Shown piece by piece: positions 45,850-56,422 of a DNA stretch of 64,000 nt. Both the position numbers and the translations under genes were made by a program. Origin of the DNA: Pegoplata infirma (taxonomy: Eukaryota > Arthropoda > Insecta > Diptera > Anthomyiidae); NCBI GenBank assembly GCA_963921195.1, contig OY992538.1, positions 2,232,001-2,296,000 on the forward strand. Direction: 5' to 3'. The notes beneath the pieces were generated by a model. The model saw only the letters and a program-made list of their open reading frames with translations. It ran no database searches and had not been told where the DNA came from. How positions within the stretch are numbered: the first letter of the stretch is position 1; every line of letters begins with the position of its first letter.

Positions 45850-46282
45850 CAGCGGTTACCAACCTATGGTACGCGTACCACTAGGGGGTACGCGAAACTA
45901 TCCGCGGGGGTACGCAAAATTTTAGTAATTTGGACATTTGTTTTAGATTAACCTTTCAATACTGGTTTAGAGACCATTTTTTGCGATATTTGAAATCTGA
46001 CCACTTGTTTTCGATTAACCTTTCGATGCTCATTCCGAATATGGTTCCCAAATTTTTCTAAGATGTCAGGTTTTTGAAAAAACGTATGTCAAAGTTCTCA
46101 AAAAACATGTTTTTGGGCATTTTTGAAACGGTTTCTGATAGAGTGGAAATTTTGGTACCATTTTGTTAAGCTCAAAATGTTCTTTCATTGTACAAATATA
46201 CGGGGGTGTTTCATTCGAAAAGTCACGGAATTGTTGATCTGCCCTTATATTAAAAAAAAAAAACATTTAAAAAAAATCAAAA

Positions 46283-46880
46283 ACATTTTAAATTGTGTTG
46301 TTTTAAGGCTAATAAGGCCTAACGTTTTCTTTGTAATTAAAACAAAATTTTCATTACAATTTTCCCAACGTTTCGTCGGTATATGCCGACTTCATCAGGG
46401 GTCGTCTATTTAATAATTAAAACATTTATTAAACAAAAACTTTTTTCCAAAAAACATATAACTTACAGTATTTAAAGTTGTTACATTTAAAAGAAAAACC
46501 GTTTACATTTAACATTTAACATAAAACATTAAAAACATAAAACATAAATTTAAATTCAAAAACATATTACTTCTATATCACAGATTTTTAATTTATGGCA
46601 ACTATGTAGCTGGCGTTGATGTTATTGGTGTCTTCTTTTACGTTCATTGTCTTCGTTATGTTTTTTTGAATACGCAAGCTTTCTTTTATATATCTTTTCC
46701 TTTCTATTTTTTCAAAGTCCAAGATTTTAACATTATCAAAGTCAGCTATATGTGAGTTACTAAGTAAATGTTGCGCTAGACCTGTTGCTTCTTTTCCCCG
46801 TGTAACATCCATTTGATGTTCACCCATTCTTGTTGATAATTTTATTTCCGCCCTCTGTGATGTGTTTTTTGAACTTTTTT
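46283..46880 (-). pseudogene. Penelope-like retroelement 3' fragment with GIY-YIG endonuclease remnant
   Basis: On the minus strand the frame ending at 46588 contains STRMGEHQMDV, then ATGLAQHLLSNSHIADFDNV and KILDFEKIERKRYIKESLRI. The R..H, the H...HxFDFDN..IL and the ER..KE...I spacing match the C-terminal GIY-YIG nuclease of Penelope-like elements, where the late Glu is catalytic. The open stretch extends upstream through KNTSQRAEIKL (to about 46871), but the GIY/YIG core and the whole reverse transcriptase are missing, so it is 5' truncated. The untranslated tail continues to about 46283 and includes a hammerhead-like core. It lies antisense within the hAT element, whose sequence resumes on both sides. 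Confidence 0.75.
46364..46399 (-). ncRNA. Hammerhead ribozyme-like core in the Penelope-like tail
   Basis: On the minus strand CTGATGA (46392-46398) is followed by one A, then GTCGG, a CATATA loop, CCGAC (stem II) and GAAAC (46370-46374). This is the order of the hammerhead catalytic core, and Penelope-like elements are known to carry such motifs in their terminal repeats. The extra A after CTGATGA and the lack of an obvious stem III partner and cleavage site leave activity uncertain. Confidence 0.5.
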
Positions 46881-46915
46881 TAAGAGTTCAAAAACGTCCG
46901 TTGTTATAAATTTTG

Positions 46916-46999
46916 GTGTAGAATCGACTGGTGAAATCATATTTGCAATATTTTCAGCTGTTATTGCTCTGCAGAAAAATCAGCTCAAAATCCGCGTTT
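46916..46999 (+). repeat. 80-bp dispersed repeat shared with 11497-11575
   Basis: The words TTATTGCTCTGCAGAAAAAT and CTCAAAATCCGCGTTTTC match the other copy. It lies between the Penelope-like fragment and the nested hAT element. Confidence 0.55.
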
Positions 47000-47133
47000 T
47001 CAGATGCATTGAACCACCCCAAGAAGCGAAAATTTTTCCCAAAAAATAACACTTTGTTTTGATCAAAAATTTCAAAATTAACTCTAATATTTATATGAGA
47101 AATTTTTTAACGAAAACAAAAAACTCGCTAGGG

Positions 47134-48058
47134 CAGAGCTTCTCACTAACTTTTGCTTTGCGACCCCTTTTCAATATTTGAAATTTTTCGCGACCCCCCA
47201 ACTTAAAAAAAAATTTTATTAACGTGAACTTTGCCCTCAGTTTTTTTTTAAACCTAAAGTAATGGAAAAAATTGGAAACTAAATTCAGAAGCAGCATTGA
47301 ACGATTAATCGAAACCCTGTGGTCAGATCCCAGACGCATACCAAAACTTTCACGTAAAAATCTTCTAAAAATTAAAAAAAAACACAATTTTTGTGAACTT
47401 TGACCTCAATTTCCTCAAAAATTTCGAAACCAGGTCCGGAACTACGGCATTTTATATCGAAACTTAATATCGTCATCCATGTTTTATTTCCGAAAATAAA
47501 AGAAAAATACCAATTCAACCTCTAATTTGGAGTAATGATTGTTCTTTTTTCAAAATTATATACCAATGTTTGGTATTGATCGAAATTTTATTCGATCACG
47601 AATCTAGATCCGTTATTCGAATCCAGATTTGGAATCAGCATTAAAAAATAAATCAAAAAAAGCTCTTAAAAATGCGCAAGAATACGTTTTTGTGAACTTC
47701 GCCTAAAGTTTTCTCAAAAACCTAATGTACTAGAAAAATTTTAAACCCAGATTCGGAATCAGCATCGAAAAGTTAATAAAGTTAAAACAGTTAAAAACTG
47801 TCAGATCCCAGCCAAAAAACTTCACAAGTCAGTGTTGGGCATCCCGGAAAATTAACAACTGCACAGTGATTACGGAGGGACCTTATATGATGGAAATAAT
47901 TTATTTCTTTAATAAAAGTATTTGTATATTTTTATAACACAACAATAAAAAAATGTGTTGTTAAACTTAAATTTACCATAATTTAAGGTTTTGCGACCCC
48001 CCCCGAAACTCTTCCGTGACCCCCTATGGGGCCGCGACCCACCGTTTGAGAACCATTG
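47134..48058. mobile_element. Nested hAT element CAGAGCTTCTCA, 925 bp, 8-bp TSD
   Basis: CGCTAGGG flanks both sides (47126-47133 and 48059-48066). The left CAGAGCTTCTCACTAACTTT and inverted right CAATGGTTCTCAAACGGTGG are followed by TTTGCGACCCC and GTCGCGGCCCC. The interior repeats GTGAACTTTGCC..AGTTTT and GATCCCAGnC words. It inserted in the right part of the 45850-48128 element. Confidence 0.85.
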
Positions 48059-48136
48059 CGCTAGGGGGTACGCGGCTGATAAAATTTAAAATTAGGGGTA
48101 CGCGAGCCAAAAATGTTGGTAACCGCTGGTCTAAAG

Positions 48137-50489
48137 GATGATTTAAATTGGTTAGTTCGTTAGGTGATATTACAAATTTCCCTAAAGAAAACTTTCAGTG
48201 AAAAAATTATTTGTATTGACAAATATATACATACATATGTATGAGGGAATATGACAATTAGTTTTTTTTTTCAATCTTCACAATGTCCAAAAACTTATGA
48301 ATATAAATAAATTTTAGTGAAAAAAATAGGAAAAAAAGTCAAAATTTTTTTTTTATGACAAATCAAATTTTGTAATCCTTTTCATCCTGCTCACAAGCAT
48401 GCTACTTACTTTAAAATAATTTCAGTACACAATTGTTGCTAACAAAACATGCATACATAGATCTGTAAATGTTATATGTACTTCTTAAAAATCTTTCCCT
48501 TTATAATTTAATATCCTTTCATAAAGAAAGTTATACTTGTATGTAACTAACTTAAGATTAAGAATAATTCTTGCACGTGTAAGTTATTTTAAATGATATG
48601 TTAAATCCATTGAATGACTTTGGCTGGTTGAATGAATTGAATAAAATGTATGAATGAATATGGTAGTTCATTTAAATAACATGCTCATTAGGGTGAAATA
48701 CAATTTTGGATTTTCGGCAGATACTAAGTAACAATTACGATAGAAATGGCTACTAAAGCATTTTATCGGTACATGCAGACCTTCAGGTCTGTTGTGGTAC
48801 TGAATCAGGTCACTGAATCAGTGTAAATGTAATAGAAAATTTAAAAAGAAAAAACTAGTGTTGACTCGCAAATGGCATACTTTTTTTTTTGTTAAGTTTG
48901 AGGTGAGTGAGTCCACTAATCCTGACAATTATCGCTCAATTGTGATTTTTTTTTAAGCTTTAAGAAAAAATTCTAAAAAAATGCAATTACAAATTACTGC
49001 CACCTTATTGTACTTACTGATACTAAAAACGCCTAAACTCCTACCAAAACAACCAGGCACACATGTGTGCATATTTGCATATGCACAGCAAAGTACAATA
49101 GTAATACTATTGCTTACATTATTTGCTGCCAGTATTAAGAATGTGAATGCAAATGCATAAGGGAATGCAAATTACTTATCCTTTCTGATGCTGTTGTTGC
49201 TAAAAGTAAATTTTCTTTCCTTTCTTGCAGTTATTGGTATTATAACTTCTTATTCTGGCACTATTCTCTCATAATCGTAGAGTAGTCTCCATTTTATGAA
49301 GTATCATTAAATTGTTTCAGATCTGAATAAATTTTTGGTTTTCTCAAAAGTTGAATTTCTTACGAATTTATAGTTTTTTTTTTGCAAATTGACTAACAGA
49401 AAATCTAAAACTTTTTGTGCACCGAAATCCGTTTTTTTTTTTCTTTTGGTAAACCGGGTTTTTACTACTTTGTTTATTTTTCAAAGTTTATTGAAACCAC
49501 ATTAAAAATCCGTGATAAAGAAAATCCTAGGTCTTTTTTCCTAAAACCAAATTTTCAAAGAGGCATTTAAATATATATACAGATGAATTTTGATTATCCA
49601 GACCTTCATTATTGTTGTCTCGTGTAAGGAAAACTTCACCTAGAAAAATAAATTTCCAACTTAATTTTTCTGTTGCATCAACTCATAATTCTGTTGCTGA
49701 TATTATACATATTTGGCTGTGACAATCGAATTTTTCGGTTGTTTCAATTAAAATCAGATATATATAACGAAATCAGTCGGTAGCACCGACATTCAACTGT
49801 AACAACCTGCATATATGCAAATGCATCCAACGAATTTCGGTTGCAACAACTGTATTTCAGTTGGAAACAAGCAAATTTATTTTCTGGCTGTAAGTAAAAA
49901 AATGACTGCAAATTTAATATCGAAATGCAATTTCTAACGATATTTGACGCATTAGTTGAAATAAAACCAATCAAAAAAATTTAAATTAGGGGTTTTTTAT
50001 TCACGGTTATCCGAGAAGATTGTTTAACCGAAAAAAATAATTAACCGATAAATCGGTTTTCCACAATGTTGGTTTTTTGGAAACTCAAATAAACTATTAA
50101 CTGAAATATCGACAATCGTTTATTCGTTATACCAATGAGTCTTTTCATTTTCAATAATTTTTATAAAGACACAATTTTAGAAAACACAATTTTCTTCATC
50201 AAACACAAGCAAATAATAAAAATACACTTGGCTTATGTCGAAAAAATATACTAAATAGAAATACTGACAAATGTCGCTCTTGTGAGCATTCACTTCAACT
50301 ATGCGTTGCTACGGTGTGATAAACAAGAAATTCACCACAGTAGTAAATTTGCTTAAAATAAGTAAATGAAAGATTAAGAAATTGCTGTTGGTCTTAAGAT
50401 TGAATGCATTGCTTAAGTTAGAAAAATGCTTTTCTGCATATACGGCAAACACAAAACCTTCTATGAGTCAAACAAACTTCGTTTCGCCA
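48137..50489. other. No supported feature
   Basis: AT-rich, apparently unique DNA of 2.3 kb. A palindromic CACACATGTGTG lies near 49059. No gene-like frame is convincing, including 49744-49974 minus. Confidence 0.45.
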
Positions 50490-50700
50490 CTGATGTTTGT
50501 ACATCGACAGTAGCCTAAGTAGTTAGGCGGCGGTTTACAAATCTTGAGGGTTTTTCGACATGGGTTCGATTCTCACAGCAAGCTAGTCTGTTGATAAAAA
50601 AACATATAAATATTTTTCTAGCAAGTATCAAACCTACTGACGACGTAGAAGTGGCTACAGAAACCATAGTCTAGGGTGTTTTTGATTGAAGGATAAATTA
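50490..50700 (+). mobile_element. tRNA-derived SINE, copy 1
   Basis: A box TAGCCTAAGTAGTTAGG (50511-50527) and B box GGTTCGATTCTC (50563-50574) stand about 36 bp apart. The body CTGTTGATAAAAAAACATAT and tail GACGTAGAAGTGGCTACAGA plus AACCATAGTCT are shared with the copy at 59930-60205 in opposite orientation. The two copies have different tRNA-like heads. No clear TSD. Confidence 0.75.
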
Positions 50701-51279
50701 TTTTAACTTATATTAGGTCCATTCGATTGCCCAAATGTCTTACTATTTTTTACTACAACTGGAAAGTTTTGTTTACTTTTTGTATTAAAAATGTCCAGCT
50801 GTAGTAAAATGAGTAAAAAATAGTAGATTGTACACCCAAAAAATTACGTAGTGGCATAGTTAACAAAATCCATAGTTAATTTTAAGAAATTTTAAATTAA
50901 CTATTGATAATCAATAACAACTATGGTTTCAGTTATTTAATACTATTTAAATTTTTTTTTTTGACAATAATTTGAAAATCAATAAACATCAAAATTAATT
51001 TGTTTTTTTTTTTTTTTTAATAATGTTTGAAATAACAAAAGTAAGGCTGAATATTAACGATTTGAAATAAATTTGGGGAAAAAAGGTATTGTTTAACTAA
51101 ATATGTAAAATGTAGTGAATTATTGAAATTGTTTTTTTCAGATTACGAGAATACAAGAAAGATGTCGTCAATATTTAAAGAAGCTTTATGGAATCATCAA
51201 GATTAAGATTAAATAAAGAAGCCATTAAGATCTTTGATGTCACGAAATCGAAGTTTTTTAGAATTAAAAATCGCATTAA

Positions 51280-54200
51280 GTATTTCCATAAAAAAGTCTC
51301 ACATTCGGAAAATTTTTTATAGAAAAAATGGTAGAGAATCTGAGCCTTTTTCTACTGAGAAAAATACTGAATCGGAGGATTTTTCTATAGTAAAATGTCG
51401 TAGATTCTGATAATTTTTCTATCGAAAAATTGTTTAACAATCTGAAAAATATCTGTAGAAAAATTCTCAGACTCTGATGTTTTTTTCTATAGAAAAATTT
51501 TAAGATTTTGATACATTTTTTTTTCAGAAAAATTCTTAGATTCTGAGACATTTTTTCGATAGAACAATTTTCAGATTGTAAAACATTTTTTTGTAAAAAA
51601 ATTCTCAGATTCTGACATATTTTTTCTATAGAAAAATTTTGACACATTTTTTCTAAGAAAAATTCTCAGCTTCTGAGACATTTTTTCTATAGAAAAATTC
51701 TTAGATTCTGAGACATTTTTTCGATAGAACAACTCTTAGATTCTGAGATATTTTTTTTTTTAAATTATCAGATTCTGATTAATTTTTCTTACAGAAAAAT
51801 TTCCAGTTTCTGAGATATTTTTTTCTATAGAAAAATTCTGACGCATTTTTTCTAAGAAAAATTCTCTGATTCTGAGACATTGTTTCTATAGAAAAATTCT
51901 TAGATTCTGAGACATTTTTTCTTTAGAAAAATTTTCAGATTCTGAGACATATTTTCTATAGAAAAATTCTTACAATTTTGAAAAAAAAAAAAATTTCCAT
52001 ATAAAAATTCTCAGATTCCGAGACAGCTTTTTCAATAGAAAAATTTTTAGATTCTGACATCTTTTTTCCATAGAAAAATTATCAGATTCTGAGACATTTT
52101 TTGTATAGAGAAATTCTCAGTTTCTAAGACATTTTTCTATAGAAAAACTCTCAGATTCGGAGACAACTTTTTCTAAAGAATCTGAGACTTTTTCTATAGA
52201 AAAAATGTCTCAGAATCTGAGACTTTTTCTATAGAAAAAATGTCTCAGAATCTGAGACTTTTTCTATAGAAAAAATGTCTCAGAATCTGAGACTTTTTCT
52301 ATAGAAAAAATGTCTCAGAATCTGAGACTTTTTCTATAGAAAAAATGTCTCAGAATCTGAGACTTTTTCTATAGAAAAAATGTCTCAGAATCTGAGACTT
52401 TTTCTATAGAAAAAATGTCTCAGAATCTGAGACTTTTTCTATAGAAAAAATGTCTCAGAATCTGAGACTTTTTCTATAGAAAAAATGTCTCAGAATCTGA
52501 GACTTTTTCTATAGAAGTAATGTCTCAGAATCTGAGACTTTTTCTATAGAAAAAATGTCTCAGAATCTGAGACTTTTCTATAGAAAAAATGTCTCAGATT
52601 CTAAGACTTTTTCTATAGAAAAATTTTCTATAGAAAATTTTCAATAGATAAATTCTCAGACTTAGAAACATTTTTCAATAGAAAAATTTTTAGATTCTGA
52701 CACATTTTTTCCATAGAAAAATTATCAGATTCTGAGACATTTTTTGTATAGAGAAATTCTCAGATTCTGAGACATTTTTTCTATAGAAAAAATTTTCTCA
52801 GAATATGAGACTTTTTCTATTAAAAAAATGTCTCAGAATCTGAGACTTTTTCTTTAGAAAAAATGTCTCAAAATCTGAGAATTTTTCTATTGAAAAATGT
52901 TTCTAAGTCTGAGAATTTATCTATTGAAAATTTTCTATAGAAAATTTTTCTATAGAAAAAGTCTTAGAATCTGAGACATTTTTTCTATAGAAAAGTCTCA
53001 GATTCTGAGACATTTTTTCTATAGAAAAAGTCTCAGATTCTGAGACATTACTTCTATAGAAAAAGTCTCAGATTCTGAGACATTTTTTCTATAGAAAAAG
53101 TCTCAGATTCTGAGACATTTTTTCTATAGAAAAAGTCTCAGATTCTGAGACATTTTTTCTATAGAAAAAGTCTCAGATTCTGAGACATTTTTTCTATAGA
53201 AAAAGTCTCAGATTCTGAGACATTTTTTCTATAGAAAAAGTCTCAGATTCTGAGACATTTTTTCTATAGAAAAAGTCTCAGATTCTGAGACATTTTTTCT
53301 ATAGAAAAAGTCTCAGATTTTTTTCTATAGAAAAAATGTCTCAGATTCTAAGACTTTTTCTATAGAAAAAATGTCTCAGAATCTGAGACTTTTTCTATAG
53401 AAAAAATGTTTTTCTATAGTAAAATGTCGTAGATTCTGATAATTTTTCTATCGAAAAATTGTTTAACAATCTGAAAAATATCTGTAGAAAAATTCTCAGA
53501 CTCTGATGTTTTTTTCTATAGAAAAATTTTAAGATTTTGATACATTTTTTTTTCAGAAAAATTCTTAGATTCTGAGACATTTTTTCGATAGAACAATTTT
53601 CAGATTGTAAAACATTTTTTTGTAAAAAAATTCTCAGATTCTGACATATTTTTTCTATAGAAAAATTTTGACACATTTTTTCTAAGAAAAATTCTCAGCT
53701 TCTGAGACATTTTTTCTATAGAAAAATTCTTAGATTCTGAGACATTTTTTCGATAGAACAACTCTTAGATTCTGAGATATTTTTTTTTTTAAATTATCAG
53801 ATTCTGATTAATTTTTCTTACAGAAAAATTTCCAGTTTCTGAGATATTTTTTTCTATAGAAAAATTCTGACGCATTTTTTCTAAGAAAAATTCTCTGATT
53901 CTGAGACATTGTTTCTATAGAAAAATTCTTAGATTCTGAGACATTTTTTCTTTAGAAAAATTTTCAGATTCTGAGACATATTTTCTATAGAAAAATTCTT
54001 ACAATTTTGAAAAAAAAAAAATTTCCATAGAAAAATTCTCAGATTCCGAGACAGCTTTTTCAATAGAAAAATTTTTAGATTCTGACATCTTTTTTCCATA
54101 GAAAAATTATCAGATTCTGAGACATTTTTTGTATAGAGAAATTCTCAGTTTCTAAGACATTTTTTCTATAGAAAAACTCTCAGATTCGGAGACAACTTTT

Positions 54201-55610
54201 TCTAAAGAATCTGAGACTTTTTCTATAGAAAAAATGTCTCAGAATCTGAGACTTTTTCTATAGAAAAAATGTCTCAAAATCTGAGACTTTTTCTATAGAA
54301 AAAATGTCTCAGAATCTGAGACTTTTTCTATAGAAAAAATGTCTCAGAATCTGAGACTTTTTCTATAGAAAAAATGTCTCAGAATCTGAGACTTTTCTAT
54401 AGAAAAAATGTCTCAGATTCTAAGACTTTTTCTATAAAAAAATTTTCTATAGAAAATTTTCAATAGATAAATTCTCAGACTTAGAAACATTTTTCAATAG
54501 AAAAATTTTTAGATTCTGACACATTTTTTCCATAGAAAAATTATCAGATTCTGAGACATTTTTTTTATAGAGAAATTCTCAGATTCTGAGACATTTTTTC
54601 TATAGAAAAAATTTTCTCAGAATATGAGACTTTTTCTATTAAAAAAATGTTTCTAAGTCTGAGAATTTATCTATTGAAAATTTTCTATAGAAAATTTTTC
54701 TATAGAAAAAGTCTTAGAATCTGAGACATTTTTTCTATAGAAAAGTCTCAGATTCTGAGACATTTTTTCTATAGAAAAAGTCTCAGATTCTGAGACATTA
54801 CTTCTATAGAAAAAGTCTCAGATTCTGAGACATTTTTTCTATAGAAAAAGTCTCAGATTCTGAGACATTTTTTCTATAGAAAAAGTCTCAGATTCTGAGA
54901 CATTTTTTCTATAGAAAAAGTCTCAGATTCTGAGACATTTTTTCTATAGAAAAAGTCTCAGATTCTGAGACATTTTTTCTATAGAAAAAGTCTCAGATTC
55001 TGAGACATTTTTTCTATAGAAAAAGTCTCAGATTCTGAGACATTTTTTCTATAGAAAAAGTCTCAGATTTTTTTCTATAGAAAAAATGTCTCAGATTCTA
55101 AGACTTTTTCTATAGAAAAATTTTCTCAGAATATGAGGAAAAATGTCTTCAATATCTCAGAATTTTTCTATTGAAAAAATGTGTTAGAATCTGAGATTTG
55201 TTCTATAGAAGTAATATCTCAGAATCTGAGATTTTTTGTATAGAAAAAATGTCTCAGAATTTTGGAATTTTTCTTAAAAAAAAATGTCTCGGAATCTCAG
55301 AACTGTTCTATTAAAAAAAGATATCTAAATCTGATAATTTTTTTATAGAAAAAATGTCTCACAATCAGTCTGATATTTTGTTGGGACTTTTTATTCAGAA
55401 TCTGATTTTTTTTTATAGACAAAATGTCTCAAAATCTGAAATATGAAATTTTTTTGTAGAAAAAATGCCTCAGTATTCATGATATTTTCTAGAGAAAAAA
55501 TATCTCAATTTCTGAGATTTTTCTATGGAAAAAATGTTTAAAAAATTACGATTTTTCGACAGAAAAAATGTCAAAAAATGACCCATTATTTCTACAAAAA
55601 TGTCAGAGTT
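51280..55610. repeat. 35-bp palindromic satellite (GTCTCAGAwTCTGAGAC + TTTTTCTATAGAAAAA)
   Basis: Each unit joins two palindromes. Homogeneous cores lie at 52183-52620, 52960-53330, 54205-54420 and 54720-55070, with degenerate units outside. Core pairs run in opposite senses, so the array can fold back on itself. Open frames here (such as 51276-51647 and 53395-53676, minus) are repeats of SIEK..NLRIFL and are not genes. Confidence 0.95.
51380..55125 (+). repeat. Two-kilobase tandem segmental duplication within the satellite
   Basis: TTTTCTATAGTAAAATGTCG at 51381 recurs at 53410, an offset of 2029 bp. The following 800 bp are nearly identical (for example the GTTTAACAATCTGAAAAATA word). Copy 2 (53409-about 55125) is shorter because its homogeneous cores have fewer units and the turn region lacks about 60 bp. 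Confidence 0.9.
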
Positions 55611-56422
55611 TTTGACGTGTTTTCTATACAACAAAATAAAAAAAGATTACAAAATAATACTTTTTTTTTCATATTTGCAGGCTGGCTTTTGATCCTACAA
55701 TATTGGTGTATGCAGTTTATATGAAATTTTAATAAAATAATGTTTATGAATAAAAAAAACTCAAAATTTTGTTTTTTTTTGTATACCAATTATAGGGTAT
55801 AATTAACTATTTATTAAATTACATAGTAAATATTTACTATGATTAAATTTTATAAAAAATTTAACTATGGGCCTAGTTGTTTACCTATGTTTATCAAACA
55901 CATCGTTGTCATTAACTTTTCTCATAGTTAATTTGTAGATTAAAATGACACATAGTCAGAAACAACTATGTCACATCAACTATGACATAGTTGGGGCTAT
56001 TTCACCTATGACATAGTTGAAAAAATAGTAATCATCAACTATGTAATTTTTTGGGTGTAGTAAGGTAATCGAATAGACATGTTATTTAAGAAATTCTTTT
56101 AACTCAAATTGAATTATTTAAAAAAACATAAATTTTATTTTTAGAAAACTTTTATTTTCAGAAACACACCTTAAATACCATGTTTGTCATCACTTGCCAA
56201 ACAAGTTAAATTTCGCTTCCATAACAGACTACTCTAAAGTTTCTTTCCACAAAAATCGTACCTGCATGTTCGTAAAAGGGTGAAATCAAAAAATGTTGGT
56301 GTTTTATACGTAACATTATAAAAACAAAATAAATGTTATAAGGGTTCAAATTGAAAAATTTCAGAAGAAAAATTGAATTTCTAAAAATTATAGACATTTC
56401 TGGTATTCCCATACCGGTTTCA

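Larger units (their letters stand above)
45850..48128. mobile_element. hAT element CAGCGGTTACCAACC, 8-bp TSD, with nested insertions
   Basis: GTCTAAAG flanks both sides (45842-45849 and 48129-48136). Ends CAGCGGTTACCAACCTATGG and, inverted, CAGCGGTTACCAACATTTTT. Subterminal GGGGGTACGCG words occur at both ends. No hAT transposase is visible. It houses a Penelope-like fragment and a second hAT element. Confidence 0.9.
50833..56057. mobile_element. 5.2-kb TA-target MITE CACCCAAAAAATTAC filled with satellite
   Basis: TA flanks (50831-50832 and 56058-56059). Ends CACCCAAAAAATTACGTAGT and, inverted, CACCCAAAAAATTACATAGT. Both subterminal zones repeat CATAGTTAA-type words (50850-50940 and 55800-56040). 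The centre, 51280-55610, is palindromic satellite. Confidence 0.8.
50714..56083. mobile_element. Small GGTCCATTCGATTGCC element split by the satellite-filled MITE
   Basis: The left end GGTCCATTCGATTGCC and the inverted right end TGTCTATTCGATTACC lie either side of the insertion at 50833-56057. Its interior has an inverted TTACTATTTTTTACT / AGTAAAAAATAGTA pair (50739 and 50811). Uninterrupted it would be about 150 bp. Confidence 0.55.

Noticed and set aside
51276..53676. Two identical minus-strand frames (SIEK.NLRIFL repeats)
   Set aside because: They are translations of the 35-bp satellite. Identity comes from the 2-kb tandem duplication, and each frame is bounded by chance stops.
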